DNA from: Ariolimax columbianus
Taxonomy: Eukaryota > Mollusca > Gastropoda > Stylommatophora > Arionidae
Direction: 5' to 3'
Assembly: GCA_036924085.1 (NCBI GenBank)
Contig: JAVGWX010000007.1
Span: 72,679,948 to 72,743,947 of the forward strand
Length of the DNA stretch: 64,000 nucleotides
Shown: one piece after another, positions 33,560 through 44,345 of the stretch
Layout of the letters: each line of letters begins with the position of its first letter
How positions within the stretch are numbered: position 1 is the first letter of the stretch
The notes under the pieces: model-generated
Told to the model about the DNA's origin: nothing
Seen by the model: only the letters and a program-made list of their open reading frames with translations
The model's database searches: none
Position numbers and translations under genes: made by a program

Positions 33560-34300
33560 ATTAATTAATGTATATTATTAACATTTTAATTGCGCGCGTC
33601 GAAAAACAGATAGGGTCACAGAAACCTTTCCAGCATGTCGTTTAAGGTCATTCAATATGGTTGTGCATGGGGCTTGCAACCCTCATCATGTAAAATACAT
33701 TGATGCAGGTCTTACCATTGCAAGAACACACGTAAGCAGTTTGATAAAATCTTTCTGTACAGGAGTCTTCTTCTTTTTCTTCATCGATCAACTGATGCTG
33801 TGCTTCCAGTCCGGTAAGATTTAGGAAGGAGACTGTGCGTTTCAGGTCTTCGTCGGTCCCCAACAGCTTTCCGAGCATGGTCCCTCCCTCAGTCCAAACT
33901 GCCTCGCTTTGGTCTGCATAGGCCGGGCAGTCCTGCAGAATATGTTCTGGTGTTTGCTTCGGTGCTCCACAATCGCACGTGGTGGTTTCTCTAAGACCCA
34001 TTCTGTGGAGGTGGGCCTTGAGTCTACAATGTACCATTATGAGTCTGAAGATCTGTGTCTGCCCATCTCTGCCAAGTTTGTCTATGATGTTATTACAAAT
34101 TAATAATAGCATATTATTAACATTTTCATTGTGCACGTGGCAAACAGAAAGGGTCACAGAAACCTTTCCAGTATGTCGCTTACGGTGATTCAATATGTTT
34201 GTGCATGGGTCTAGCAGCTTCATCATGTAAAATACATTGATGCAGATCACTGCAAGAACACACGTAAGCAGTTTGATATAAGCTTTCTGTACAGGTGTCA
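33560..34300 (-). pseudogene. LINE C-terminal fragment flanked by duplicated 3' sequence
   Basis: On the minus strand, 34097-33766 encodes LGRDGQTQIFRLIMVHCRLK, then AHLHRMGLRETTTCDCGAPK, TPEHILQDCPAYADQSEAVW and, after a spacer, LNLTGLEAQ. This is the HCxLxxHLxRxGL...CxCGxxxxTxEHxLxxCP region that follows RNase H in several LINEs (a Cys/His cluster). The downstream segment 33560-33765 is repeated with good identity at 34098-34300 on the other side of the coding piece (shared blocks GGGTCACAGAAACCTTTCCA, ACACACGTAAGCAGTTTGAT). The 200-codon frame at 33648-34250 runs through both. Confidence 0.8.
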
Positions 34301-34329
34301 GCTACCATGATTTCCCTGTGTTTCGTATG

Positions 34330-34640
34330 ACAAATACGGTTATCTCTGTTTTCATGGCATATACAGTTTCTGTCTCCCTGTGTTTTAATGACATATACAG
34401 TGGTCTGTCTCCCTGTGTTTTAATGACATATACAGTGGTCTGTCTCCCTGTATTTTAATGACATATACAGTGGTCTCTTTGTATTTTCATGGCATTTACA
34501 GTGGTCTCCCTTTGATTTGTATGACATATGCAATGGTCGCAATGTGATTTGTATGACACATACAGTAGTCTCCCTATGTTGTGTATGGTATGGCCTATGC
34601 AGTAGTCTCCCTGTGTTTTGTATGGTATATATAGTCGCCC
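34330..34640. repeat. degenerate tandem repeat of about 33-37 bp, 8 copies
   Basis: The unit resembles GTCTCCCTGTGTTTTAATGA followed by CATATACAGTG. Two adjacent units near 34380-34450 are almost identical, and the others are diverged. Confidence 0.85.
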
Positions 34641-34789
34641 TGTATTGTATTAAGCGTATTTGAAAAGAAAAAAGAAAAACATACATACAATAAAAATAAC
34701 ATTATGCAGAATTTGAAACATGTATAACAAATCTGATAAACACAGCTCTATATATATATATATATCGCGTGTGCAACCAACCATACACC

Positions 34790-36051
34790 ACCTACTGGAC
34801 CTGTTCATCCCAATGCCTCTGTCAGTACTTAGTCTTCCAGACGTGGGAATCACTGAAATTGAAAGTGGAGAGCGTCGATGGTTGCAATCGTTTCATGGGG
34901 TCGAGCCTTGTCATGTTACAAAAGGACACCTTTACTTGGAAATCCGCGTCGTTTGGATTTGATTGCGGGTCAAAGATGATTTCGGAGAAGATCTGTACAT
35001 GTGACGCTGTTGACGGTGCTCCCCCTAGACATGTAGTGCTCTAAAATAAAGTCTCGTTCATCCCAAAAACGGAGTGGTGGTCCCATTCCATGTTCGATCT
35101 CTTCATTTCAGGCTCGTGATAGTGAACACAGGTTTCATCTCCAGTAACAATTATTGCTAGGAAATCATCACCTTCTTCTTCAAAGTGCCGCAAAAGTTCC
35201 TGACAGGCATCAACGAGTCGTTGTTTCAATTCTTGAGTAAGCTGCAGTGGCACTCACCTTGCAAACACGTTGTTGTACTGTGCATCATGGATGATGTGGT
35301 GTTCTGAATTTTAACTGATGTACAAATGTTCGGCAATTTCATTAACAGTCAATCGACGATTTTTCTTTACGAGGCGGTCAACAGCTGCAATCGACTCTGG
35401 AGTCACTACTCAGTATGCCTGACCCGATCATCAACACTCTGACACAGAATTCATAATCGACTCTGGTGTCACAACTCGGTGTGCCTGACCCAGTCGTGAA
35501 CAGTCTGACACATAATTCATAATCGACTCTGGTGTCACAACTCGGTGTACCTGACCCAGTCGTGAACAGTCTGACACAGAATTCATAATCGACTCTGGTG
35601 TCACTACTCGGGGTGTGCCTGACCAGATCGTCAACAGTCTGACACAGAATTCCGACTCTGAGGTCACAACTCGGTGTGGCTGACCCAGTCGTGAACAGTC
35701 TGTTACAGTCATCACGGCGTTTTGGAAATTCCTACTCCACTCATGCACATAATAGAATGATAGGCATAGATCGTCGTGCTTGATTGCATTTGTCGAGGAA
35801 TTTCTATAGATTTCACCCTTTCACTGCTCAAAACACGGATAACAGTACACTGCTCTTCTTTGGTGTGTGTCAATTGTTGGGCGGCCACCTTCTAAATACA
35901 ATTATGACGTCATTGTGTTCGTATGCACTATGATGGCACGTACAGTACACTCTTGACATGCTTCGCAACCATATTAACAGGTTACAATATAAAGGCATGG
36001 TTTTTCTAATTTCTATCCAACTTTTAAGGTTTTCCTTTGAAGCTCCCTCAT
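34790..36051 (-). pseudogene. mariner transposase relic 2 with 5' terminal repeat
   Basis: From the 5' end (36051) the minus strand starts at TATGAGGGAGCTTCAAAGG, a mariner-like terminus next to a TA. The N-terminal block KEEQCTVIRVLSSERVKSIE follows, then EWSRNF. An expanded linker array comes next, then SIAAVDRLVKKNRRLTVNEI (HTH), HHIIHDAQYNN, VPLQLTQELKQRLVDACQEL, and IIVTGDETCVHYHEPEMKR (first Asp present). EHYMSRGSTVNS and GVLL.HDKARPHET (second Asp present, preceded by a stop) end the readable part. The third Asp region is not recognisable, and the 3' terminus is lost near 34.8 kb. The coding frame is nearly continuous from 35405 to 35041, with stops replacing single residues. Confidence 0.9.
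35390..35715. repeat. tandem repeat of about 61-68 bp, 5 copies, within mariner relic 2
   Basis: Units are marked by CTGACCCAGTCGTGAACAGT and TCTGGTGTCACAACTCGGTG. They begin near 35418, 35483, 35549, 35617 and 35678. On the transposase strand each unit encodes a DCSRLGQxHRVVTPES-like segment, the linker before the second HTH of a mariner transposase. A standard transposase has this segment once. Confidence 0.92.
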
Positions 36052-36074
36052 ATACATGACTGTATGGAGCTAAG

Positions 36075-36180
36075 AGTAATTAGAGTCTGGTGATGTCATA
36101 TTGATCAAGACCCCACCTCACGTCTTCGTTTGTGCTCATGAAAACAGGCTACTGTGTACCCCCAGTTTGGCCATGTAAGC
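36075..36180 (+). repeat. family C fragment
   Basis: GTCTGGTGATGTCATATTGA and TCAAGACCCCACCTCACGTC match the 20020-20260 copy (minus strand) and the 1630 copy. It is truncated and diverged. Confidence 0.45.
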
Positions 36181-36351
36181 AAGACTCCTGTATTCACTAA
36201 AGCAGTGAGGAGCCTCGCTTTTCACTACAGCCTGGAGGGCCCTGATTCACCTTCTAATTACATCTCGGTATACTAAAAGTATCACTGTAAACCGCTACTT
36301 AAGAAACGTCTTCAAGAATTTACTGATTCAGAACGAGTGGTTTCACACTAT

Positions 36352-36600
36352 TTTGTTGTTGTTTTTTTTGTTTTTTGATTTCTCTATTCCCCAAGGCAGT
36401 GTGCGTTGCACTGTGGTTTTTATTTTGCGCATGTCGACCCAGTGTATCGGACTTTAGCATTCATTTTATGTAAGGGTCTGCTTCCTCCTGCATTTTCTAA
36501 GGGTTTGCTTCCCCGAGCTAACGGCCGGTGATGTGATGGGGATCGAACCCAGCACCTTATGGTTGTGAGCCGTGTCACTTAACCACTAGCCCACGCCGTT
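36352..36600 (-). repeat. SINE-B copy 3, full length
   Basis: The minus strand reads A box GGGCTAGTGGTTAAGTGACA, B box GGTTCGATCCCC, then the GGGGAAGCAAACCCTTAG body, GCGCAAAATAAAAACCACAG and an AAAAAACAACAACA-type tail. It is close to the copy at 6868. Confidence 0.9.
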
Positions 36601-37367
36601 TGAATCCGCCCAGGCAGAAATGATCTCCACAAGAACACATGTCTGCATTGACGCAGCCTACCTACAGGAAGGTCAACATTAGTTGTGGCGCCGTGCTTCA
36701 ATTTCAGTCAAATAGGATATGTGATGATAACGAGTACGTCTAGCAACAATAGGTATGTTGTGTCCCCATTGCAGGTTCCGCCAGGTGTATTATAGCGCTG
36801 ATGAATTAAGGCCACGTCTCACAGCAGTCATCGTTCAGTGTTCACGCTATATTTTTATTTCACTTACGAAAAAGAACAACTTTGGCTTTACCAGGTTTGA
36901 ATACGTGGCTGTTTGTTGAAGACATATGCTTTTCTGAGAGTTGAAAGGTTACTTATTGATTTGATTGATTGATACAGTGATTGTTAAATTTATTGATTGA
37001 TTGATTGATTGATTGATCGATTGATGTATTGGTTTTACTTTGTAGGAAGTTGTATCTATGTTTCATCATCTTGTTTCAATTATGTTGTTTGACACCGTAG
37101 GTGGAGAATCACTTTTCTATCGTGTACCATCTGTGAATGTCCACATACGTTGTTTGATAACATAAGGAATCGCATTTGTCTTTCGTGTACCATCTGTGCG
37201 TCCGTCCTTGTTTTCAATCCATGCATCTATAGTGTCCCTTTAACACAGTCAATCTATGTTTATCTTGATCTTCCACTTGATATAAATTCTTGCTGTCTGG
37301 TGTTATAGAATTACCCAACGTGCATGTTTGGTTTGTACACATTCTTGTCTTATTTCCAAACTATTTG
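36601..37367. other. unassigned interval with a (TTGA)n tract
   Basis: A TTGA microsatellite lies at about 36954-37025, interrupted once. I see nothing else recognisable. Confidence 0.5.
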
Positions 37368-37426
37368 TTGTATACAGACTCTGCAGAATCTTCTAAACCA
37401 GTATAAAACATTAAGTTAAGTTAAGT
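37368..37426 (+). repeat. CR1-like LINE 3' tail
   Basis: GTTGTATACAGACTCTGCAG and CTTCTAAACCAGTATAAAAC are followed by an AAGTT tail. Fewer than 60 bp of the element are left. Confidence 0.85.
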
Positions 37427-37867
37427 ATTTCATTGTGTTATTAATATATGTAACGTGTGGTGCTGTTCCCAGTTTATATCGGGGCCCATCTATTTCTTAC
37501 TCTGGTCACATGGATCTGCAAGCATCCATTTCCCATTCTATTGTTTTGCTTGTATTTTAGGCAGGCCCCATGTCTGATACTGTTAACATAAAGTTGTCAT
37601 GAAAATACGGCTGTTCATTGTCATTTATTTTTAAATGTTAGAATCTCTGATTAATTGTGATAGCTGATGGTGTCACTGGGTTGCTGTTTGTTGTTCTTGA
37701 CTCTGTTTCTCTGATCAGCCTGTCGTCATTTACAGTATGGACATTATCACTTAGAGCTGGTTTAAGGTTTCTGAATTTATTATCTCAGACTACATTTAAT
37801 TGACAGTTGGATTCAATCTGTTACAAGTTTCCACAATACCAGATGTGGGTACTCAACAAAATGCGCG

Positions 37868-38384
37868 ACTCAATCAAATACAAAAACAAGGTCACGCTCA
37901 GAGGTTTATGTGACTCAATCCAAAACAAAAACAAGGTCACGCTCGTAGGGTCACGTAAATCAAATACAAAAACAAGGCTAAACTCGGAGGTTCACGCGAA
38001 TCAATCAAATACAAAACAAGGTCAAGCTCGGAGGTTTATGAGAATCAATCATATACAATATAAGGTCAAGCTCGGAGGTTTATGTGAATCAATCAAATAC
38101 AAAAACAAGACCATGGTTGGAGGTTCACGTGAATCAATCAAATACAAAACAAGGTCAAGCTCGAAGGTTTATATGAATCAATCAAATACAAAACAAGGTT
38201 AAGCTCGGAGGTTTATGTAAATCAATCAAATATAAAACAAGGTCAAGCTCGGAGGTTTATGTGAATCAATCAATTACAAAACAAGGCCAAGCTCGGAGGT
38301 TCACGTGAATCAATCAAATACAAAAAAAAGGCCAAGCTCGGAGGTTTATGTGCATCAACCAAATACAAAACAAGGTCAAGTATC
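37868..38384. repeat. tandem repeat of about 43-45 bp, 12 copies
   Basis: The unit is AATCAATCAAATACAAAACA followed by AGGTCAAGCTCGGAGGTTTA and TGTG. Early units are more diverged, with small indels. The 131-codon frame at 37807-38202 is array-derived. Confidence 0.93.
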
Positions 38385-38872
38385 TATCATGTTATTGTCA
38401 AACATTGCATCATACAACAGATATTATATTCTATTTTTAAATAATATCTTATAAATGTTTCTTATATTCATTAAAATAATGACCAATTTGGCATGACAAA
38501 TATTAAAATATGAATTCGTCTTCGGGTGACTAGAAAAAGAGTTATTATCTCTTATATGCCTGCATCATATAGGAAATGGCAATGTTTACTTAGGTCATGT
38601 TTCTCTTACATTCCTGCGTGATTTATGAGAGAATCATGTTTCTCTTAGGTCGTGTTTATCTTATATTCCTTCATCACATACTAAGTGTCATGTTTCTCTT
38701 AGGTCGTATTTTCCTTATATTCCTGCATCGTATACGAAGGGTCATGATTTTTTTATATTACTGCATTATATAAGAGATTTGTTTTTCTGTTATCCCTGTA
38801 GGGGTCATACTTCTATGGGTTTTTTTCTATGTCGTGCCTAAACGTTTACTACATGTATCCTCATGCATTTAA
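38385..38872. other. unassigned interval with loose repeats
   Basis: Recurring TTATATTCCTGCATCATAT and TCATGTTTCTCTTAGGTCG phrases suggest an old decayed tandem array of about 50-60 bp at 38540-38770. Confidence 0.45.
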
Positions 38873-39396
38873 TTTAACCTAACTTAACGTCCTTAATACT
38901 GGTTTAGAAGACTCTGCAGAATCTGTATACAACCAGTTTAAATGAAACATTTCCTTACTCAAAAAGCTATGCGCATACAATCTATTCTTAAATGCATTAA
39001 TTGTCATTGCCTCCAATACATTCCTGTGGCAATGTATTCGGAGAACTCACCACTCTCTGGCTAAACAAAAAATCTCCTTATATCTAATCTGAACCTTTGT
39101 TTAGTTAACTGTATATTTGCCCTATTGTTCTTGTATGGGGTTGTATTTTGAAAAAAACTTGTTCTAGTCTAATCTATCCGTTCCTTTCATTGTCTTATAA
39201 GCCTGTCTTAAGTCACCTGGAATTCTTCTAATTTCTAGACACTGTAGGCCGGTTTTTCCCTAGTCTTTCCCCATAACTGTAATTTTGGAATCCCACTATC
39301 AACTTTGTCGCTCTTCTTTGTATCCTTTCCAGCATTGTTTATATCCCCTCTACGATGAAAACTCGACACCTGTACACAGTACTCAAATCTAGGTCT

Positions 39397-39753
39397 CCTC
39401 TTCTTCTTCGTTCGCTCTCAATCTCCCACTACCGAACCCTGAAAGGTCTTAAGTAGCAGAATGTAGTCCAGAGAACGGAATGCGTTGTGTCGTCGTTTAC
39501 AGCTTGGCTGCGATATTTACACCTTTCGGTTCAATACATCCGACTTCAGCAAACATTTTTTGAGTACCGGGTTAGCATTCCCTCTTCGATCCCTTCTCCT
39601 TAGCCAGTCTGCCCTGCTGCAGCCTGTTATCCAGGATCACCGCGTGGAGGTGTAGAAGGGTCTTGGCAGCTATGGTTCGCTTGCCCTGACGCTAGCAGTC
39701 AGCTATAGGTCGCTGACCACTGGAGCTCATGCGCTGCTCAACATCTTGATCCC
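39397..39753 (-). repeat. SINE-A copy 5, nested in the LINE, perfect TSD
   Basis: The 12-bp duplication AAATCTAGGTCT flanks it exactly at 39385-39396 and 39754-39765. The flanks rejoin the LINE sequence corresponding to GACCTAGATTGGAGTACTGT at about 11663 in the first LINE copy. The SINE therefore inserted after the LINE copy did. Confidence 0.96.
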
Positions 39754-40146
39754 AAATCTAGGTCTAACTAATGCTTTATACAGTTTGACTATCACTTCCT
39801 TGCTCTTATGCTTAATATTTTTTTAATTATTCCTAACATTGCATTTGTCTTTTTCACTGCTCTCTGGGCTTGCTCACTCACTTTACCTGTATACTCTTTT
39901 ATAACTCATAAGCCCCTTTCCTTTTTCATCCATTTAAGATCGTTCTCACTCATTCTGTAATTATGTTAAATATTTGACCTACCCATGTGCATTTATCTAC
40001 ATTAAACTCCATTTGCCAGCTCTCAAATTTTATCTAAATCCGATCTCAATATATCCACTTTCACTTTATGTAAGACATTACTGCATAGTGTTGTGTCATC
40101 CGTGAATTTTGCAACCATGGAACCGATACCAATGTCCTCATCATAA

Positions 40147-40191
<45 letters not shown>
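40147..40191. repeat. (TA)n expansion inside the LINE RT
   Basis: It lies at the position where the first LINE copy has the short GATATATATAAATGA (about 11249-11263). The local frame changes from LIYIND to a run of Tyr-Ile. Confidence 0.9.
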
Positions 40192-40193
<2 letters not shown>

Positions 40194-40467
40194 AACAGAG
40201 TTGGTCCAAAAACCAGGGCCCTGTAGCACTCCACTTTTTACTTCACACCACTTAGAGTACTCCTTATTTATGCCCAATCTCTGCCTTCTTGCCGTTAACG
40301 AACTTTCAATCCATTCGGCAACTTCCCCATCTATCCCATGTGATTTTAACTTTCTAAATAAATTTGATGAGCTACTCTATAAAAGACTTTTGTAAAATAA
40401 AAACATCCTAGATAAATAACATCCACTGGCCCCCTCCATCTGTCCTTTTAGTAACCTCCTACTGCCT

Positions 40468-40670
40468 TTCTAACGAGGTGAGAGATCGACGTGATCTCCG
40501 TAGTAGTAAGCGACAAGAAGATGAAGTCAAGCATAGCACAACCGCCTGGAGGACCCCGGTCCATCTTCATAAGCACGCTAGGGATGTGAGGCAAGCAACT
40601 GCAACCCGCCATTTAACATACTTTTCAGGAAGGACAAAAAGACTAAACCTACTCATTGTGTGCATTTGAA
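40468..40670 (+). repeat. family C 3' part, inserted in the LINE
   Basis: TAACGAGGTGAGAGATCGAC, TGATCTCCGTAGTAGTAAGC, GGACCCCGGTCCATCTTCAT and AAGCACGCTAGGGATGTGAG align block by block with 59480-59600 (TAACGAGGTGGGGATCGACA, GGACCCCGGTTCGCCTTCAT). It interrupts the LINE RT region. Confidence 0.8.
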
Positions 40671-41839
40671 TCAACAACCCATGCTGACTATTCCTGATTA
40701 GATTAAACTTGTCTAAATGCAGTAAAATGTTGTTGTTTTGTTTCATAATTGACTCTAACATATTACAGACTATGCTCTTTAAACTCACTGGATCTGATTG
40801 TTTACCCTTTTTGAATAAGTGAATCAATCCTGCATCTTTCTAATCTCCTGTAACAATCCCTTTTGCAAGTGATTGAGAACATAATATAGCCAATGGTTTT
40901 GCTAGTTGGTCTCTAATTTCAAACAGCAATTTTCAATGAATACTATCTTGACTTGGACATTTATCCACTTTCAACCCCTCCAATTTTCTCGGTAATACAG
41001 TTTGATCTTAATCTCACTGTATCCATGTCACTTTGGAAAATATCAATAGCCTCTGGTATCTTGGAGCAGTCTTCTTTTGTGAATACTGTGCCAAAGTACT
41101 AATTGAGTAGATTAGCTGCCTCCCCATTTCCCCTTATTATTTTACCTGTGCCATCTTTCAGATAGACTACTTTGTGGATTGTTCTTTGTTTATTTCTAAC
41201 ATAAGAAAAGAAGCTTCTACCATTACTCTTGATCTTATAATCAAGTATTTTGTCAATGTCAATTTTTGCTGCGTTTAACTACAAATAAAGGTATTCACTT
41301 TTTACGCTTGGGGTTTACCTCCCTACATGGAACACATTTCTCTTTTAGCTTGTCTAGAACTGTTTTGAAACTCGCCCACTCTTGTTCAACATTTGTTTCT
41401 CCTATAATATCTTCCAGATTATGTAGCTCCCTGCCTCTTTCATCTTCGTAACATCTGCCTTTGAGAAGTTCTATGTTCGTGAGTTTATGTAAACTTGCTT
41501 CCTTGCTTTAAGATCCCAAAGGATGATCTGATGGTCACTTGAGCCGAACAGTTCCCCAACGTTAAAGTTTTAAATCATATTTTTCTCTGTAGTAAATACT
41601 AGATTTAGTATGTTTTTTCCCTCTGGTAGCTTCTTCTACATGTTGAATCAAAAAATTGTCAGTTATGCACTTAAAAGGTTTTGACTCTAAAAGTGATTCT
41701 GCCCTATCCCATTTTATTTCTGGAAAGTTTAAATCCCCCATTAATAATAATTTCCCTTCACTTGCCTTTGCTATGCTACTAATCTTCCTCTTTTTGACTT
41801 GATGGACATCTGTAGCAAACTCCAGCCACTGTTTTTTAA

Positions 41840-41856
41840 CCCCCCCCCCCCCCCCC
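41840..41856. repeat. C17 run inside the LINE endonuclease
   Basis: On the LINE strand this is a G17 run at the position of the GTGGGGGTG sequence in the first copy (about 9649-9657). Confidence 0.9.
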
Positions 41857-42604
41857 TGCCCTTCTGTTTTTTCCCTGTACACTTTCATTTTTATTGCCAG
41901 ATGATAGATCACCTTTAATAGTTATATTAACTGAATGCATACAGTATAATAAAACGTCACCTCCCTTAACCTTATCTCCAACTACCCTATATTTCCTTAA
42001 CATTGTATATCCCTCTATTTTAAGTTCACTATCTGCAATGTTTCCGTATGTCCATGATTCTGTTAACCCCGCTACATCCGGTTTTGCTTTTTCTACATAC
42101 AGTTCCAATTCTTGTCTTTCATTTCATATGCTTCTCACATTTGCAAAAAAACATTTTAGCTTATTATTTTGTTTTGTTTTTTCAATTTTTGCTTTTGTTT
42201 TATCATATTTTTTGTTGCGTTTCCACTACTTATTTCTCACTTCCCTGACCCCAACTCTTCACTTTGACTGCATCTTCTTTAGCACCCTGTTTTATGCCTA
42301 TTTGTAGTTCCATGCATCATAGGCCTTACTAGTTTATATTTTTAATACAGTGATGAAACAGATACTTTGCTACAGCATGCTTTCATATCTCATTTAGATA
42401 TAATCATTTCCTGGTTCTCATTTTACTTTTGTCTACTTTAACATCAATAAATTCCATACCCATATCCGCATACATAACCTGCAACCTGAAGTTGATACCT
42501 ATTTTCTTGTTCTTTAAATAGTTTGGCCCATCTATTCTGTCTAAAATACCCATCATAGTGACCTTCATGTACCTACCTGCATGTATGGTTTGAATAACTA
42601 ACAC

Positions 42605-43692
42605 GTTAGGATAGGCATTGACTTGAGTTGAGGAGTCCTCTACCTTATAATGGTTAAACTTACATCAAACGACAGAGATTGGTATTCTATAAAACTGTTT
42701 TATAAAATTTTTAATCTTAAGCTGGACATGCGAAATGTGCAAAATATTAAGGACAATAACAGACATATGCGTACTGAGAACAATCAAATGAAAGAAATAG
42801 TGAAGGGAAATAACAATGTCAAGGTCAGTCATTTAAAAAATGTGCTTAGCTGGCAGAAATAACTAGCAAAAAATATCTTTCTTCTTCTAATCCACGGCAA
42901 CACGAGATATTCTATCTTTTTTATTTTCCTGCATAACACATTAGGTATTACTGTTTTCAGAGATTTGTTTCAAATCCATAAATCTACTCCACGAAAAAAG
43001 ATGAGTATTCTATAAGACTTGTATATGTGGCTCATATTTAATTGGGCGTATCTTGGCCAAAAAGATAGGTAAAGAACAGTATCAAAATGTAATGCAGAAT
43101 ATACGCACAATTGGCAGCAGAAACAAGACAATAAAAGAGCAAATACTGGGGTCAATGAAAAGCAAACAATTCGTGAATGATGCCTGCACAGAGAAGACCA
43201 TTTGATAGCTATAATCATCTCCATGATCATCAGTGTTAGCATTCTTCTCCTTGTTCCAGTGTAGAGCATAGGTCACCCCTGCTACCTGTATATGGTTAAA
43301 TAAGCTGTTCGCCAAGTGTGTGCAATCCTTCATATTTTAGTTCCAACGTCAAGCATGCGTTTCAGCTGATTTATGTACGTAAGGCCTGTATACGAGCTTT
43401 TGCATTAGCTGATTTAAAATAGGATTTTTTGTTTGTTGACATGATGAGGTTGCTAGCATTAAGAACAATCCTCTTTACAGCATGCGCGGAAGCTGGCATG
43501 GACTTCTCATTTCATGGAACATTCTTGAGAACAAAGTCATATGGCAGCACACAAAAATCATCTATCCCTCACAGGAAAAACAATTAGATAGAAACAGTTT
43601 TGTTCAGCGAAAAAAAGGAGAAAGTAAGTAATAAGAGAAAACATTCAGCTTAACAAAGATGTCAGGTAAATAGATGACATGGGTTGTAAATA
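42605..43692. other. unassigned interval
   Basis: The 70-codon frame at 42650-42862 and the minus frames at 42970-43333 have no motif I recognise. Confidence 0.4.
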
Positions 43693-44165
43693 GATGATTA
43701 GTATGGTAAATTGATGGCATGTATGGCAGAGATGTGAATTGTATGGTAAATTGATGGCATGAATGGTAAAGATGTGAATTGTATGGTAAATTGATGCATG
43801 TATGTTAAATTGATGGCATGTATGGTAAATTGATGGCATGTGTGGTAATTTGATGGCATGTATGGTAAATTGACGGAATGTATGGTACAAATGTGAATTG
43901 TGTGGTAAATTGAAGACATGTATGGTAAATTGATGACATGTATGGTAAATTGATGGCATGTATGGTAAATTGATGACATGTATGGTAAATTGATGACATG
44001 TATGGTAAATTGATGGCATGTATGGTAAAAATATGAATTGTGTGGTAAATTGATCCATGTATGGTAAATTGATGCATGTATGGTAAATTGATGGCATGTA
44101 TGGTAAATTGACGGCATGTATGGTAAAAATGTGAATTGTGTGGTAAACTGATGACATGTATGGCG
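43693..44165. repeat. 20-bp tandem repeat, about 23 copies, two monomer types
   Basis: Type A is TGGTAAATTGATGGCATGTA. Type B is TGGTAAAAATGTGAATTGTG and relatives. After two early alternations, B monomers recur after blocks of about five to seven A monomers. Three overlapping minus-strand frames of 133-182 codons come only from the array. Confidence 0.95.
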
Positions 44166-44269
44166 AATAAATGACATACAACAATGAATACAATCAAAAG
44201 GACCAAAACAGTGGCCCGATTTGTACAAATACCATATTATTATCAATCTAACCGATTTATATAGGAGAG

Positions 44270-44345
44270 ATGTTTGAGCTGCAGAACGGTTAAAGTGCTT
44301 GTTTCTCTAGGGTAAAGAAACAGTGTTCGAATCTAGTCCCCCATA
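44270..44345 (+). repeat. tRNA-like sequence, probable SINE head
   Basis: GCTGCAGAACGGTTAAAGTGC (A-box region), GTTTCTCTAGGGTAAAGAAAC (a clear stem) and GTGTTCGAATCTAG (B box) are in tRNA order and spacing. The acceptor arms do not pair well, so a functional tRNA is unlikely. Confidence 0.45.

Larger units (their letters stand above)
38873..42604 (-). pseudogene. CR1/L2-group LINE, second copy, heavily interrupted
   Basis: It is the same family as the LINE at 8483-12175, in reverse. From 42604 down it has the ORF1 C-terminus (VTMMGILDRIDGPNYL, MYADMGMEFIDVKVD). Next come endonuclease blocks (KAKPDVAGLTESWTYGN, GGDVLLYCMHSVNITIKGD, KLLLMGDLNFPEIKWDRAE) and RT pieces (VSLKSIVCNMLESIMKQ, HLDKFNLIRNSQHGLL, MVAKFTDDTTLCSNV as motif C). 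The C-terminal coding end and the AACTTAACTT-complement tail at 38873 complete it. It is interrupted by a SINE-A (39397-39753), a family C piece (40468-40670), a TA expansion and a G-run. The ORF1 N-terminal half was not found beyond 42604. Confidence 0.9.

Noticed and set aside
33560..34300. LTR retrotransposon with two terminal repeats
   Set aside because: The enclosed coding piece is a non-LTR C-terminal Cys/His region, there is no primer-binding site or gag/integrase, and the outer copy lacks matching boundaries.
43645..44246. Three minus-strand frames of 133-182 codons rich in His, Tyr and Ile
   Set aside because: Produced by the 20-bp array; all three frames are open at once, which a real gene would not show.
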